Assembly: GCA_951799405.1 (NCBI GenBank)
Contig: OX637342.1
Coordinates: 16,105,298-16,169,297 of the forward strand
Reading direction: 5' to 3'
Origin: Agapetus fuscipes
Taxonomy: Eukaryota; Arthropoda; Insecta; Trichoptera; Glossosomatidae
Length of the DNA: 64,000 nucleotides
In this document: positions 1 to 10,775 of the stretch, piece after piece
How positions within the stretch are numbered: position 1 is the first letter of the stretch
Layout: each line of letters begins with the position of its first letter
Notes under the pieces: model-generated
The model's input: only the letters and a program-made list of their open reading frames with translations
Database searches by the model: none
What the model was told of the DNA's origin: nothing
Program-made: the position numbers and the translations under genes

Positions 1-540
1 AGAGGAATACAGTTTGTTAATCACATCCATTGTTTGGTCGTAAAACAATCTGGGATAGGGTTAAAAAGAAATTGTAAACATCTGACTAGCTGAAAAAAGT
101 AACAAACGATTAATATGACACATCCGATTTGACATTTGATACAGCTACCAACTTTGAAAACTAAATCAGTTAGGTATAATATGGGGAGAAAATATTGGTG
201 TGACAAAACATTCAAAATATTCCAGCCAATCAGAAGAGAGTATTTAGATTCTGTTCGTTGACATTTCAAAACTTCAAACATGGACGATAAAAATTAATTT
301 GTGTTCGATTTCTTCCATTATTTTATAATTTTAATATAATACCCAATTAACTAATTATAATGAACAATTACCGTTGTTTCAATAGTGTTATGTGTTATTC
401 TAAAGGAATGTTTGTAAACTATGGCTTTCGAATGTGATTTTAATGTTTTGTTTGTCACTTGTTCACCAACATTGTGCAATGATCGCTAGATAATTTTGTG
501 TTACTTTGTTTATTAATTAATAATTAGATTAAATATCATA
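1..540 (+). promoter_or_regulatory. Upstream/5' region of the RhoGAP54D-like gene
   Basis: AT-rich sequence before the first coding exon. It should contain the promoter and 5' untranslated region because the gene's first in-frame ATG is at 541, preceded by an A-rich context (ATA ATG G). I see no TATA box, initiator or other site that I can assign, and no upstream coding exon. Confidence 0.35.
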
Positions 541-3500
541 ATGGAGGACGACTTGGCAGAGAAATTGAGAGAAGAGAACCCCGAACAGTTCTCCATCCTA
601 GTGAGAATGCACCTGTCGTTTTTAATTGACATGAATACAGATGAGTAAGCCATTTTTTATTTTTCTATAAATTATTCATTTTATTTGTGTATTATTTTTG
701 GTAATACATATGTTTGACATTGTTCCTTTACCATCTCTTCAGGGTTGAGAGTCCAACTGATAAACCAAAATCCTTCAAGTGGGTTTTTTCAAAAAAATCC
801 AAAAACGGGGAAAATAATCAGAGAGGTGGCCCAGGACCCGCAAGGCCTGCTGAAATAGTGCTGCTAACTGAAGAAAATATCAACCAGATTTATCAGCTAA
901 TTGATATTTTGAATGAAGATACAAGTAAGTCTAAAAAAAATCATCTTTTAGTGATTAATAATTGTTTGTACACAAAAATTTAAATGTATTTTTTTGTGGC
1001 TCTAGTGATTGTTTATTTTATATAGTAAAATAGTAAAATGTAATTAATTATTTGTGTTCCTTGACTAATAGGTTGGTATGCGACTGACCACCCATAATGT
1101 AAGAAATGGTTCACATTGCCAATGTCACTCCTGTTTCAGGGAAGGTCGGCAAGAGTTGCAGGGCTTATGTTCATTTGAGATTGGGTTTTTATGTTGTACG
1201 TCCACATGTGGCATGTGTAAGCGTGAACTTAAACATATATGCTTATGGGAATGCATGTAATATGAATTGTAAATGTAATATATTTTGTATTGTTTGTGTA
1301 TTAACACTGTGAAAATTCATATTGTTTAATTTATAATGTTTTGAATGAATTCAAACAAAACACTGTTTATTTTCACAAAAAACTGTTTGTTTTTACTAGG
1401 TCGAAAATGTTTGTTATTTGTTTTAAAGATTTTAATCTTTTTAAATAAATTTTATTGTGAAAATAAACAGTGTTTTGTTGGAATTCATTCAAAAAATTAT
1501 AAATTAAATGTAATATATCTTTGCAACTTAGATTATTGACTATTACAATCTTATAGAATCATAATGATGATCTTTTGAATTTAGAATGACTATGAAGTTG
1601 CAAGGTTTATGTTAATGTTGAAATATCTTCTCAACTTCGATAATAGATTTGAAGACGGAGCTAATCTAACTACATTTGATGATGATGATGATTTGTAGAG
1701 CGCCGTTTCGTGACTACTGTCACTGCAAGAGTGCTTTCAGACTTGACGTGGCGGTGAAGAAATGGGTCTTCATTCCCTTCTTAAAACTCTCAATCCCTTC
1801 CTTGGCGCGCACTTCTGGGGGCAGCTGATTTGAGTGCTGATGCCGTATTGCTTTGTGTGTTTCAGACTTGTGTCAGGAGGGAATATTTCGTCGCACGGGT
1901 GCTCTGAGTCGTCAGCAGCAGCTGCGCAAGCTGCTCTCCTCCGGGGGCTCCCTGACACCTGAAGTTGCCTCTGGCTACAGCGCACATGACATGGCCTCCG
2001 TCCTCAAGGGAATTCTCGCTGACACTCCTGAGCCTTTGTTTCTTAACCAGCACTACCAGGCCTATTGCCATCTAGCCAGTATGCTATTTTTAACATTTTA
2101 ATAATATTATTGTTTCGATAACAGCATGACCTTATATGTTTTTAGTTAATTTTATGTGAAGGAATATAGTTCACAATAGAGTTGCTTTCCGGGATCTGTT
2201 GACGTAGTCTATCAGAGCTGGAGCTTCTGGATGTTTTGACCACGTCTGTGATCGGTTTCTTCAGCGTGAAGTTGATGAAACTGAAGCGTAATAGTTTCAT
2301 CAACATTATCATCTTTACAAAGAAGAAGCCAATCACAGACATGGGCGAAAAAACATGTGGAAGTTCCAGCTCTGATTGACCGCTGCAACAGATCCTGGAA
2401 AGCAATTCCTCAGTGTCAACCACTGACCTTTTAAGCCTTAAACTCCTGTACAGTTCGCAATGTAGTTTCAGCTAACTTTAGAGACAAATATTTATGTCAT
2501 TTGTTATCACCCATTTGTAAAGATAGAAAGACACATTTAGTTATAATTATTGTAAATATACGCTGAGCATATCCACTTCAGACTGACACAGACTTTGTAT
2601 TAGCTAGAAACTAGAAAAAAACCCTGGTTATTGGGAATCCACCTCACTCAGCGAGGGGTGATGCCATCAACAGGCTAAAAATGCCATCTCAACGGAGCAG
2701 AACAGGCTTTAGGGATAGAGCGTTTGGCTCAGCTCTTGTTGGAACTAGCTTCCTCTGAAGCTGAGGACGGAGACCGGTGGAGAATGTTTCAAGAAGGAGT
2801 TGAAGACGTTCATGTTTTCCAAGAAGCAAGTGAAGGATGAATAGAAAGAATAGAAAAACAAGTGATCCAAATATATGTATAATCCATTAATGTTTACTAC
2901 AGGTGACATCACATAGTCGAGGGATATTTTGAATGGTCCGGAGTCCATCATCAAAGGCGTTATCAGGTCACAATACATACCTTGAGCAATCAAGTGGCTT
3001 CTTTACATTGTTGAGATAAATACTAAGCATGATTCTCCTCCAGGCACCTGTTTTGCTGGCGGGCAAGTGATTGAGAGCAGTGAGTCCCGCCTGCTGGGCG
3101 CGCTGCGTCTGCTGCTGCTGCTGCTGGGCTGCAGGGAGAGGCGGCTGGCGCGCAGGCTGCTGCTGCTGCTGCACCGCGCTGCGCACAAGGAGACCAGCAA
3201 CCGCATGGCGCCCCCCGCACTCGCCACCATGTTCGCCCCGCATGTCATGTGCCCACGCAGGGTATGACAACTATTATTTCATGAGGAATTATAAAAATTA
3301 AATAAACACAGTTTTAGTTTGGGGCTGTCCATATATTACGTCATTCGCATTAAGGGGGGGGGAGTCTGGTCTGCGGATGATGGCAAATGATGTACGAGTA
3401 CCAAAAGTGACGTCGTTCTTGTAAATACCAATTTCTACAAAATATTATGAAAGTAATATACTTAATCTAAATCTAAGCTGCAAAGATATGTATCATTTGA

Positions 3501-6500
3501 GATTCATATTAAATGCATTCCCACAAGCAGACATGCATAATTTCGCGCTTACACATGCTGCATGTGGACCTACAATATAAAAACCCCAATCTCAAATGAA
3601 CATAAGCCCTGCAACTCTTGCCGACCTTCCCTGAAGCAGGGGTGACATTGGCAAAGTGAACCATTTTTTACAGTATGGATGGTCAGCCGCATACCAACCT
3701 ATCAGTCAAGGAGTACAAGCAATTAATACAATCAAATATATAAAACAAATAAATTCTAAGCAATTAAACAGTAAAAAATTAAAAAACTACAACAAATATT
3801 TTTTAAATTTAAAAGCCTCAGCTTTAACCGCCAGCATTACAGATCAACCGCCGTTTCTTTCGATCCTTGCGTACTTCTTTCATTTCATCCAGAGCCATAA
3901 CCTTTTTCATACAAGCTCTCCTTTTATTATGACTCTGGATATCCCATTCATTCGCTATTTCGAAAATTTGGTCCATCCATACCTTTCTCGGTCTTCCTCT
4001 TCCACGACATCCATCAATTCAGCATATACTTTCTTCGTCAGTCTTTCATTATTAATATAACATTATCAATTATTAAGCTCATCCATTATTACAGCAAGAG
4101 GGGGAGGGGGGGTCATTAGATAATGACTATAGGATGATTGTAAGGGGGGGGGGGGTCGAAAATTGGCCAAAATCGATGACGTAATTTATGGACGGCCCCT
4201 TTCACAAATTGAGTGTTTATTTCACCTCGAGTATTATCAACTTGCTTACGTCATTTTCAAGAGGACATTAATACAAAATTGACAAGACAAAAACCATAGA
4301 GAAATAAAAAATGGAATGGAATGGAAAAGGAATTAGAATTTTTATGTTTATGGAATTCCAAAGTTTTTTATTTCTTATACAAACAAACAGTCAAACACTA
4401 ACATAACACTCCACACCCTCACTACCATTATAGGTAAAGGTTTCTTATTACTAGACTTGCGAGAGATTCCATTGGGATTTACAGGCATCCTTATATCACT
4501 ACTCTGTTTCTCATGTGGAGCCCTAAGTATATTATCCTGGTGTTGCAGCTGTCCCCCGAGGCCCTGCACGCAGACTCGCAGTCGCTGGTGCCGCTGCTGA
4601 GTTACATGATCCGCCGTGCGCCCGTCCTCTTCACCACGCCCACCCAGCTGGCCACCGACATTGCGGCTTATCGCACCAAGATGCAGCACAGGAGACTACT
4701 GTCACCACCGGTAACATATCTCACCCATTTACGTCACCAAATACTTGTGAAATAAAATATTAACTTTTCTAAAGTTAGTGCATTCACTGAGTGAAAATTC
4801 ATTTTAATTTCAATTAAAAAAACTGTTTTTATAACATAGTTTTATTTTCACATTTTTGTAGATAGACGGATAAAGTCCGATAGCGCTTAGGCATTGTAAA
4901 CTCAAAAAATGTGGAAATAAAACTATGTTTTAAAAACAGTTTTTTTATTAAAATAAAAATATTACCTCTAAAAATTACTGAGAACGTTACACCCTCACTC
5001 AGGGATCAGCCAGGTCCATCCAGCCTTACAGCAACCGGGTCTTGCTTGAGAATTGGCGCTTTTTACAGTGACGGCCAAGCTTCCAGAGGGCTCTTAAGGT
5101 GTGATTCACACAAAAAGAGCACTCACCAAATAAATCATCCTAATATAATAATAATTTACTTTGCCAACTTTATTATTCCGTTTTTCAAACTTCCCAATGT
5201 CCCCAGGGCGAGGAGCTGAATGAGAGTGTGTCGGAGCACACGGCGGCCAGCACGGTGTTCACGTTTGTGGACCGGCAGATGAGCGGGGCGGGGCTGGGGG
5301 GCACCGGGGGCCCCGCTGCCTCGGCCGCAGTCACCGTGAACGCCACAGACGCGGCTCTGGCACAACTGTACGCCCACATACAGGCGCTGCCCGAGTCCCA
5401 CAACAAGAAGAGACTCATCAAGCAGTTCAACAGGGAGAACGGGCACGGTAAACTATTCTTACATCAAATAAGCCATGATGCTGGAGAGATGTTTTCCGGG
5501 ATCTGTTGCCGTGGTCTATGGGAGCTGGAGCTTCCGGAAGTTTCGGCCATGTCTACGATGGGCTTCTTCGGGGTGAAGTATGATGATGAAGGTGATCTTG
5601 ATGAAAACTGTGATGAAAGTGTGTGTACACTCGGCGTTTATATGTGAAAATTAATGACACTTTGCACACGAGTTTTGTTTTTGGAGCAGCGACATCTGTG
5701 CATTTTGCATGTGAAACTATGGGGTATATGAGCAAACCATCTTGCTTCTGCAAGTACGTGTTCGTCAGTTGAAAACTAAATACTATAAATATTTATTTTT
5801 TGTGGGGGGGTGTATAGCTTTTGGAATTGATGACTAATGGAAAAAAGTCATAAGTAACAACCGCATTCTGGAACACTAGACGATAAGAGGATCTGGTCAA
5901 GGCTTCAGGTAGCCGTACATTGTGGAAGGGTAGTGGGGAGGCCTATGCTCAACAGTGGACAAGCGAGGGCTGAGATGATGATTTCTGTTGAATTTAAAGT
6001 TCTATGTGTCATTATTTATTGTTGATGCTTGTTAAAAACACATCCTGAAAATCTATCTATCTATCTATCCTGAAAATGGTTGTAAAATTTCATTTATACA
6101 AATTTTCAGGCACCCCGCTTCAGTTGCAGCGAGCGACCAAACAAAGATCACTGGGGGAGTCATTAAAGAAGCACATCTTCAACAAAAATATAATGAACAG
6201 ATCTGTAAAGAAGCCCATCTCAGCTCAAGACAACAGGTTCACATATCAGCCTATGGCCGAGGTGAGTGTGCATCATATTATTCTTTCAAATGTCTTTCAA
6301 GAATCATGTTTTCTAACATTGTATATACTATTAAAAAACATGTTTATTTAACATATTGAAATAACTGCATCTTGAGTTTTTTTTCTAATGAAGTAAAGTG
6401 ATCAGTATGAAAAAGAATTTTCATTTATGTTTTTTTGTTGTCCTTCCATTTTGCTATTTTTAATGCAATATTGATCATCGTCTCATGCTGTGAATTGCCA

Positions 6501-8777
6501 TCAGCTTGTTTGATGTTTTGTCTCTTGTCCTGCTTGTTGCCTCAGCATGCTTCTTCCTTAACATTTCAGAGTCCTTCCGTTTCTAAGAATAACAAATTCC
6601 GAGCCTTTGATCTCACTTCATGCAACACGCCAAAGAAAGAACTGAACATAATATCTCCAAAGACTGTTTCGACACTGACTGAAACCGGCGAAAGTGCCAA
6701 CAAGACAGAAGACGGAAACCTTCAGAGCATGGAGGACCTGGAGGACAATAAAAGTGACGGCGAAGAACTGGATGTCATGTCAGATAGCAATGATGAATTG
6801 GATGAAACCAGTTTGTCTTGCGACGAGAGTAAAACAATGGACAAGATTGAAAGACTGAGTCCAAAATACACATCTGAACCTAACCTTAGTTTCCTACCGG
6901 CTTCCCTCGAAGGAACACCTAAATTTTTCAAGAATCGCAATTCAAAAATATACAAATCAAAGACTTTACTGCCCTCTCACCTAAAACAGACACAAGAAAT
7001 TGGTTTGCTCCAAAAGCAGAACAGCTTAACATCTAATGAACAACCTTTGAAGGAAAAGGCAGACCGCACTTTGAATATTGTGAACTCGTGCATTAAGTGT
7101 TCAACCGACTCATATTCTGAAATTGAAGAGTCAGTGGAACATAGCCATGATTGTACTCCTAACGTTGTCAATGAAACAAATGTAACTCCTCGCTTGTGCA
7201 AAAAAGATTCTGTTAAATATTTGAGATCAAAACGGGCAAGTATCTCAAATGTAAGCACAACACCAAAGAATGCATCAGTGGCTGTTGAAAGGAGTGTTTC
7301 GCTGGAACAGGATGTGCCAATAAAGGGAGGCGACGATCCTCAGTGTTGCACACCTAAAAAGGCAATTCTACCATTGAAGGTTAACTACTTGACTAGCACG
7401 CCTGCGTTGAGCAATGTTGTCATCAACAATGAGAGGAATTATGAGAACTGCACGACTCCCATGTACCCTGCTGGACATATTCTGCGAAGAGGATCAATGT
7501 CTCCCATCACCAAGTCTACACAGAAGATGTCAAAGGCCATGCAGGTTTGCAAAAATATCATTTGTTTGTGTAAATGTCTGCTATCTTGGTATGTCTTCAT
7601 TCTGCTTCAAAAGTGATTGTTTTCATCTAACTCATTCTTGCATTTGTCATGTCATTTCTACTTATCTGCTTTTCTTTGTGTGCAAATAACTGCATTTCAA
7701 ACAACTTAATGATATTGAACATTGGTTTGTGATTTATTATTTTTCTTTTTACAGGAATCTATAATGACGCCTCGTTCCAGAAAGCCGGTTGTTGTAAATT
7801 GTGATCAGCTGAATTCTTTGCCGCCCTGCAACACCATGCAACTGTCGGTGACTTGCAGTGAGTCCAGTGTGTCGGACAACATCTACGACTCTTCAACTTC
7901 GCTGAAGAATGACAGTGACTTTGTCTCAACTGATGAGAGCTGTCCGTCGACATCCTGCCACATTAAGTACACGCAAATCAATGAAACATCAAACTCATTC
8001 AAAGACAGATCCAGTTGTTCAACAGACCCCATCTTAAAAGAAAGGAAAGATAAAATATTAAAAGAGATGCTTTACAACTCTGGCAACAACAAAGAAAGGC
8101 AGAGCTATTACGTGAGTGAGAGCAATGGAAATATGCAGAAGTACGATCTACAGAATAGCTTTGATATGAGTAAGGAAGCTTCTCTCACTGATCCATTCCG
8201 TCACTACTTGTTATCTAGGTCCGTATTGACTGGTTCACCGGTCGATCTATCATTTGTCAGCGGGTCTGAAGACTTCTGTGATGCAGAAATGGACAACCTG
8301 CAAAATATTTCTGAAAATAAAATGACTGAATCTCTGCTGTTTTGTTTGGATGGCAATAGGCCTTCAGATCTAACAAGCTTACAAGAACAGTCAGATAGGG
8401 AACTGTTGTTAAATAAAAGCGACAACGCTTCTATTCTTACGGATGTGAGTTTGAAAGCTCAAGGTTCACCTAGGAAGCATTTAGATAATTGTAATAAAAA
8501 TGAAGAAGGAAGGACTTTGAGTGCGGTGAAATTAGTGAATAAAGAGAATGTTAGTCCCGGGAATAAAAGGTCAGCGCAGAGCTTGAACTACGGGTTTGAT
8601 AAGGAAACTAAAGTCAAGAAAAGTAATGCGCAGTTTATTGCTGGGAATGATGTGATGGAAAATAAAGATGGAGATGAAATTCCTCTGCAGACGATTGGAG
8701 AACCGGCACAGCCTTACAGTAATTATTGGGATTTTGATTCGTGTCGGTGTGGAGATCTGTGGGAGACAAACTTGTAA
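541..8777 (+). CDS. RhoGAP54D: Rho GTPase-activating protein, ARHGAP19 / RhoGAP54D type, nine exons
   Basis: Predicted GTPase activator for Rho-family proteins; ARHGAP19 in vertebrates acts on RhoA in dividing cells. Exons with GT-AG borders and matching phases: 541-644, 743-924, 1866-2078, 3044-3261, 4549-4710, 5207-5447, 6110-6261, 6570-7544, 7755-8777, giving 1089 residues. The GAP domain spans about residues 70-240: arginine finger R104 in EGIFRRTG, then LKGILADTPEPLF, and ATMFAPHVMCPRR at the end. ARHGAP19-specific landmarks follow: a PESHNKKRLIKQFNRE block in exon 6 and an MTP.R motif at the exon 8/9 junction. Oddities: the conserved Asn of the usual NLA..F motif is Ala (PPALATMF), and the C-terminus is about twice the vertebrate length, acidic/Ser-rich with repeated TPKK-like sites. 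Exon 4 has CTG runs encoding leucine. Exons 3-6 are GC-rich, exons 8-9 AT-rich. Introns hold LINE, foldback and SINE insertions. An AATAAA overlaps the stop codon. Family assignment is firm; exact exon ends are inferred. Confidence 0.9.
1057..1289 (+). repeat. LINE 3'-end copy 1 (T250 family), in RhoGAP intron 2
   Basis: First of about twenty copies of a ~250-bp sequence beginning near TTCCTTGACT(T/A)ATAGG and containing the block GGTTCACWTTGCCAATGTCA. Its 3' end (TTTGCAACTTAGATTA) is displaced to 1510-1535 because a palindromic element (1290-1505) lies inside it. The family is the tail of a non-LTR retrotransposon (see 17640-18230). Confidence 0.8.
1290..1505. mobile_element. Palindromic foldback element inside LINE tail
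   Basis: Arms near 1350-1380 and 1455-1495 are reverse complements (AACACTGTTTATTTTCACA against TGTGAAAATAAACAGTGTT). The centre carries GGTCGAAAAT, matching the centre of the palindrome at 31.8 kb. The flanks TAAATGTAATAT are present on both sides (about 1270 and 1505), as expected for a target-site duplication. Confidence 0.65.
2182..2406. mobile_element. Foldback MITE in RhoGAP intron 3
   Basis: Near-palindromic element. The left arm starts TTGCTTTCCGGGATCTGTTG and the right end reads the reverse complement with few changes; the arms meet around 2290. Related half-copies lie at 5492-5600 and 13469-13510. Confidence 0.7.
3321..4199. mobile_element. DNA transposon/MITE with GGGGCTGTCC termini, hosting a nested LINE
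   Basis: The left end GGGGCTGTCCATATATTACG is the inverted counterpart of the right end (ATGACGTAATTTATGGACGGCCCC region, 4176-4199). Most of the interior is a LINE fragment (3467-4065) flanked by G-rich tracts. It lies in RhoGAP intron 4. No transposase is visible; the superfamily is unassigned. Confidence 0.65.
3467..4065 (-). pseudogene. LINE 3' fragment: reverse-transcriptase C-terminus plus T250 tail
   Basis: On the minus strand, 4065-3830 encodes the end of a reverse-transcriptase ORF (GRPRKVWMDQIFEI, then MKEVCKDRKKWR, stop after a Gly-Gly). It is followed by the T250 tail (3720-3467) ending in a GATTTA-type short repeat. It is nearly the same as the plus-strand copy at 17640-18230. 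The arrangement shows that T250 is the 3' untranslated region of this LINE. Confidence 0.8.
4780..4975. mobile_element. Palindromic foldback element in RhoGAP intron 5
   Basis: Arms around 4820-4855 and 4912-4950 are reverse complements (ACATAGTTTTATTTTCACA against TGTGGAAATAAAACTATGT). It shares the TTTTATTTTCACA arm and GAAAATTCATTTT flank with the elements at 1290, 31776 and 56805. Confidence 0.6.
5000..5160 (+). repeat. SINE family A, 3' portion
   Basis: Matches the body of the full SINE at 54607: GGTCCATCCAGCCTTACAGC, then GGGTCTTGCTTGAGAATTGG, CACACAAAAAGAGCACTCAC and a terminal AATAATAATA. The tRNA-like head is missing. It ends about 45 bp before RhoGAP exon 6. Confidence 0.7.
5492..5600. 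repeat. Half-copy of the 2182-2406 foldback family
   Basis: Shares TTTTCCGGGATCTGTTGCCG and the GGAGCTGGAGCTTCCGGAAG block with the complete foldback at 2182, followed by a GATGATGAAGG tract. It sits 45 bp past the donor of RhoGAP exon 6. Confidence 0.6.
5850..5985 (+). repeat. RTE-like LINE 3' end fragment
   Basis: Contains GAGGCCTATGCTCAACAGTGG followed by a short GATGATGAT tail. This matches the C-terminus and 3' tail commonly seen on insect RTE-type elements (CCTATG.CCAGCAGTGGAC). Family assignment is from general recognition only. Confidence 0.45.
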
Positions 8778-9057
8778 TAAATTTTATCATAGAAAGTGAC
8801 GTTTAGTTCCACCTATTGAAACAATGAAATTAACGCTATTTTACCTAATGATTAACATGCTTTAGCTGTGTATCGTACAAATATATGGATTCTTTAAAAT
8901 TTTAAAAAATGAATAATGTTTGTACTTCCCTTTGAATACAAGTAACTGAATAATGTACTGGATATGCTCCATGTGACTATATATTTAATGTTTAAATCTG
9001 TTATTGTTTGTGCATGCTAACTCTTCATTGATTACGACTGCAAGATGGCTAGATCTA
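8778..9057. other. 3' flank of RhoGAP54D, no gene
   Basis: AT-rich 3' flank and probable 3' untranslated region after the stop at 8775-8777. Nothing further recognised before the LINE tail at 9058. Confidence 0.4.
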
Positions 9058-9310
9058 TAATCTAAGTTCTATAATCTAAGTTGCAAGGATATATTCATTC
9101 AAAGCTCTCAGATGTATGCCCACAAACAAACACGTGTAGTTCGCGCTTACAAATGCTGATTGTGTACTTACAAATATAATCCAAACCTCAAATGAACATA
9201 AGCCCTGCAACTCTTGCCGACATTCCCTGAAACAGGGGTGACATTGGCAAAGTGAACCATTTTTTACAGTATGGGTGGTCAGCCTCATACCAACCTATAA
9301 GTCAAGGAAT
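9058..9310 (-). repeat. LINE T250 tail copy, GATTATA-tail subfamily
   Basis: Minus-strand copy. It shares the subfamily marker (TTTGTAAGTACACA.TCAGCATTTG) with copies at 45040 and 51065, and ends in TATAATCTA repeats. Confidence 0.8.
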
Positions 9311-9440
9311 GATGATAACAAATATAAATTTATTATAAAAATATTGTAAATATTTCAAGTATTATGATTTTAATAGATAGGTAGGTGATAAAGAACTTTT
9401 AATTTGCCTGGATTACAATTTAATTAAATACAATACACCA

Positions 9441-9610
9441 GGGCTGGAAGTCTCAACACCACGGTAATTCTTACCTACCGAATATTGGTAATATTTGTAT
9501 GAAGACCTGTCAATCCAAGATGGCCACAAGTGAACAGCTGATTAGTCTTTATACAAATATTACCGATATTCGGTAGGTAAGAATTACCGTGGTGATGAGA
9601 CTCCCAGCCC
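9441..9610. mobile_element. Foldback MITE, GGCTGG...CCAGCC
   Basis: Arms of about 65-70 bp (9441-9511 and 9545-9610) are inverted copies, including ACGGTAATTCTTACCTACCG against CGGTAGGTAAGAATTACCGT. The spacer is about 35 bp. No ORF. Confidence 0.75.
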
Positions 9611-10448
9611 AGATGACTGAGGAAATATACATAATTTGATAAAAAATAACACAAAAAATTTGATGGCCTAAGTTTATTGAAAATTATGTTGCCAAACAGA
9701 GTGAAAATAAATAACTAGTATTTTTTTGACAATATAAAACACTGTGGATTAATGTTTTGTTGTAAATAACGAAGAAGTTACTGAATATAATATTATAAAG
9801 ATACAGGAAAAATATTGTTGATGATTAAATAAACAAGAAATATACAAAAAGATTTTTATTTGTTTTCATGATGGTAGAAGTGTTACAAGATAAGCTTTCA
9901 GTTAATTTATTTATAAATTATCATCAAGGGATAGGTCGAGAAAAAAATAATATATATATATATGTCAGCATTTGAAGGATTTACCACCATTTTGTGTTTT
10001 TGTTTAAACAGAAAAATGGAGCGGTTGTATAAAAGAAAATTATAAATTTTATTGAATAATGCATTTGATTACGTTTTACTTACATAGTAAGTTATGCTTA
10101 TAACCAAACAAAAAATGCTTTATGAAAAAAACCAAATAAATGCTTTTTACAACCCCTAGTAGGGCATACCACAGTACCGCAAGTATAAAATTGTGTTTGA
10201 CTTCAAATCGTTGTGCAGAAAGGGTGCCTCCTAAAGACATTGGCTATGTCGCCAGCAAAACGTCGAGAAGATTAAAGTTCTTGGATGATTGTCTAATACT
10301 CGAAAAGTGTAATTCAATTAAAATTTTGATTATAATATTATGTCAAAATTATGTTCAAATTAAAAAATAGCAATTCCCAAAAAATTTACGTAAACTAAAA
10401 CATCACCTGTACGGAGGATTTTATTTTTCTTTCTTTTTCTATTTATTA
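9611..10448. other. Intergenic AT-rich DNA with a weak repeat remnant
   Basis: No gene seen. Around 10200-10340 a block (GTCGCCAGCAAAACGTCGAG, later TACTCGAAAAGTGTAATT) resembles 49080-49170, so it is probably an old dispersed repeat. A short (TA)n run lies near 9950. Confidence 0.4.
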
Positions 10449-10676
10449 CACGGTATACGGCTGACCACTCATGCTAATGGTTCACTTTGCCAATGTCACC
10501 CCTGTTTCAAGGAAGGTCGACAAGAGTTGCAGGGCTTATGTTCATTTGAGATTGGATTTTATATTGCAGGTTCACATGTGGCATGTGCAAGCGCGAACTA
10601 ATATGTGTTTGCTTGTGAGAATGCATAATATAATGTGAATCCCCAATGTCACATATCTTTGCAACTTAGATTAGAT
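10449..10676 (+). repeat. LINE T250 tail copy
   Basis: Plus-strand copy with GGTTCACTTTGCCAATGTCA and end TTTGCAACTTAGATTAGATT. It lies about 100 bp beyond the LSM1 stop on the other strand. Confidence 0.8.
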
Positions 10677-10775
10677 TAGATTACATCAAGCAGAGTTCAC
10701 ATTTAAAGTTTCATACATGGGCTACTGGTCATAATTCATTAAAGTTCATATTTACAAGAGCGATAAAACCCATAA

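Noticed and set aside
1770..2071. Minus-strand frames opposite RhoGAP exon 3
   Set aside because: Antisense shadows of a GC-rich exon.
9076..9288. Open frame starting [12 protein letters not shown], recurring at 1078, 19863, 45063 and 51086
   Set aside because: It is the chance frame of the LINE T250 tail. Copies differ by indels that break the frame, and it lies in a 3' untranslated region.
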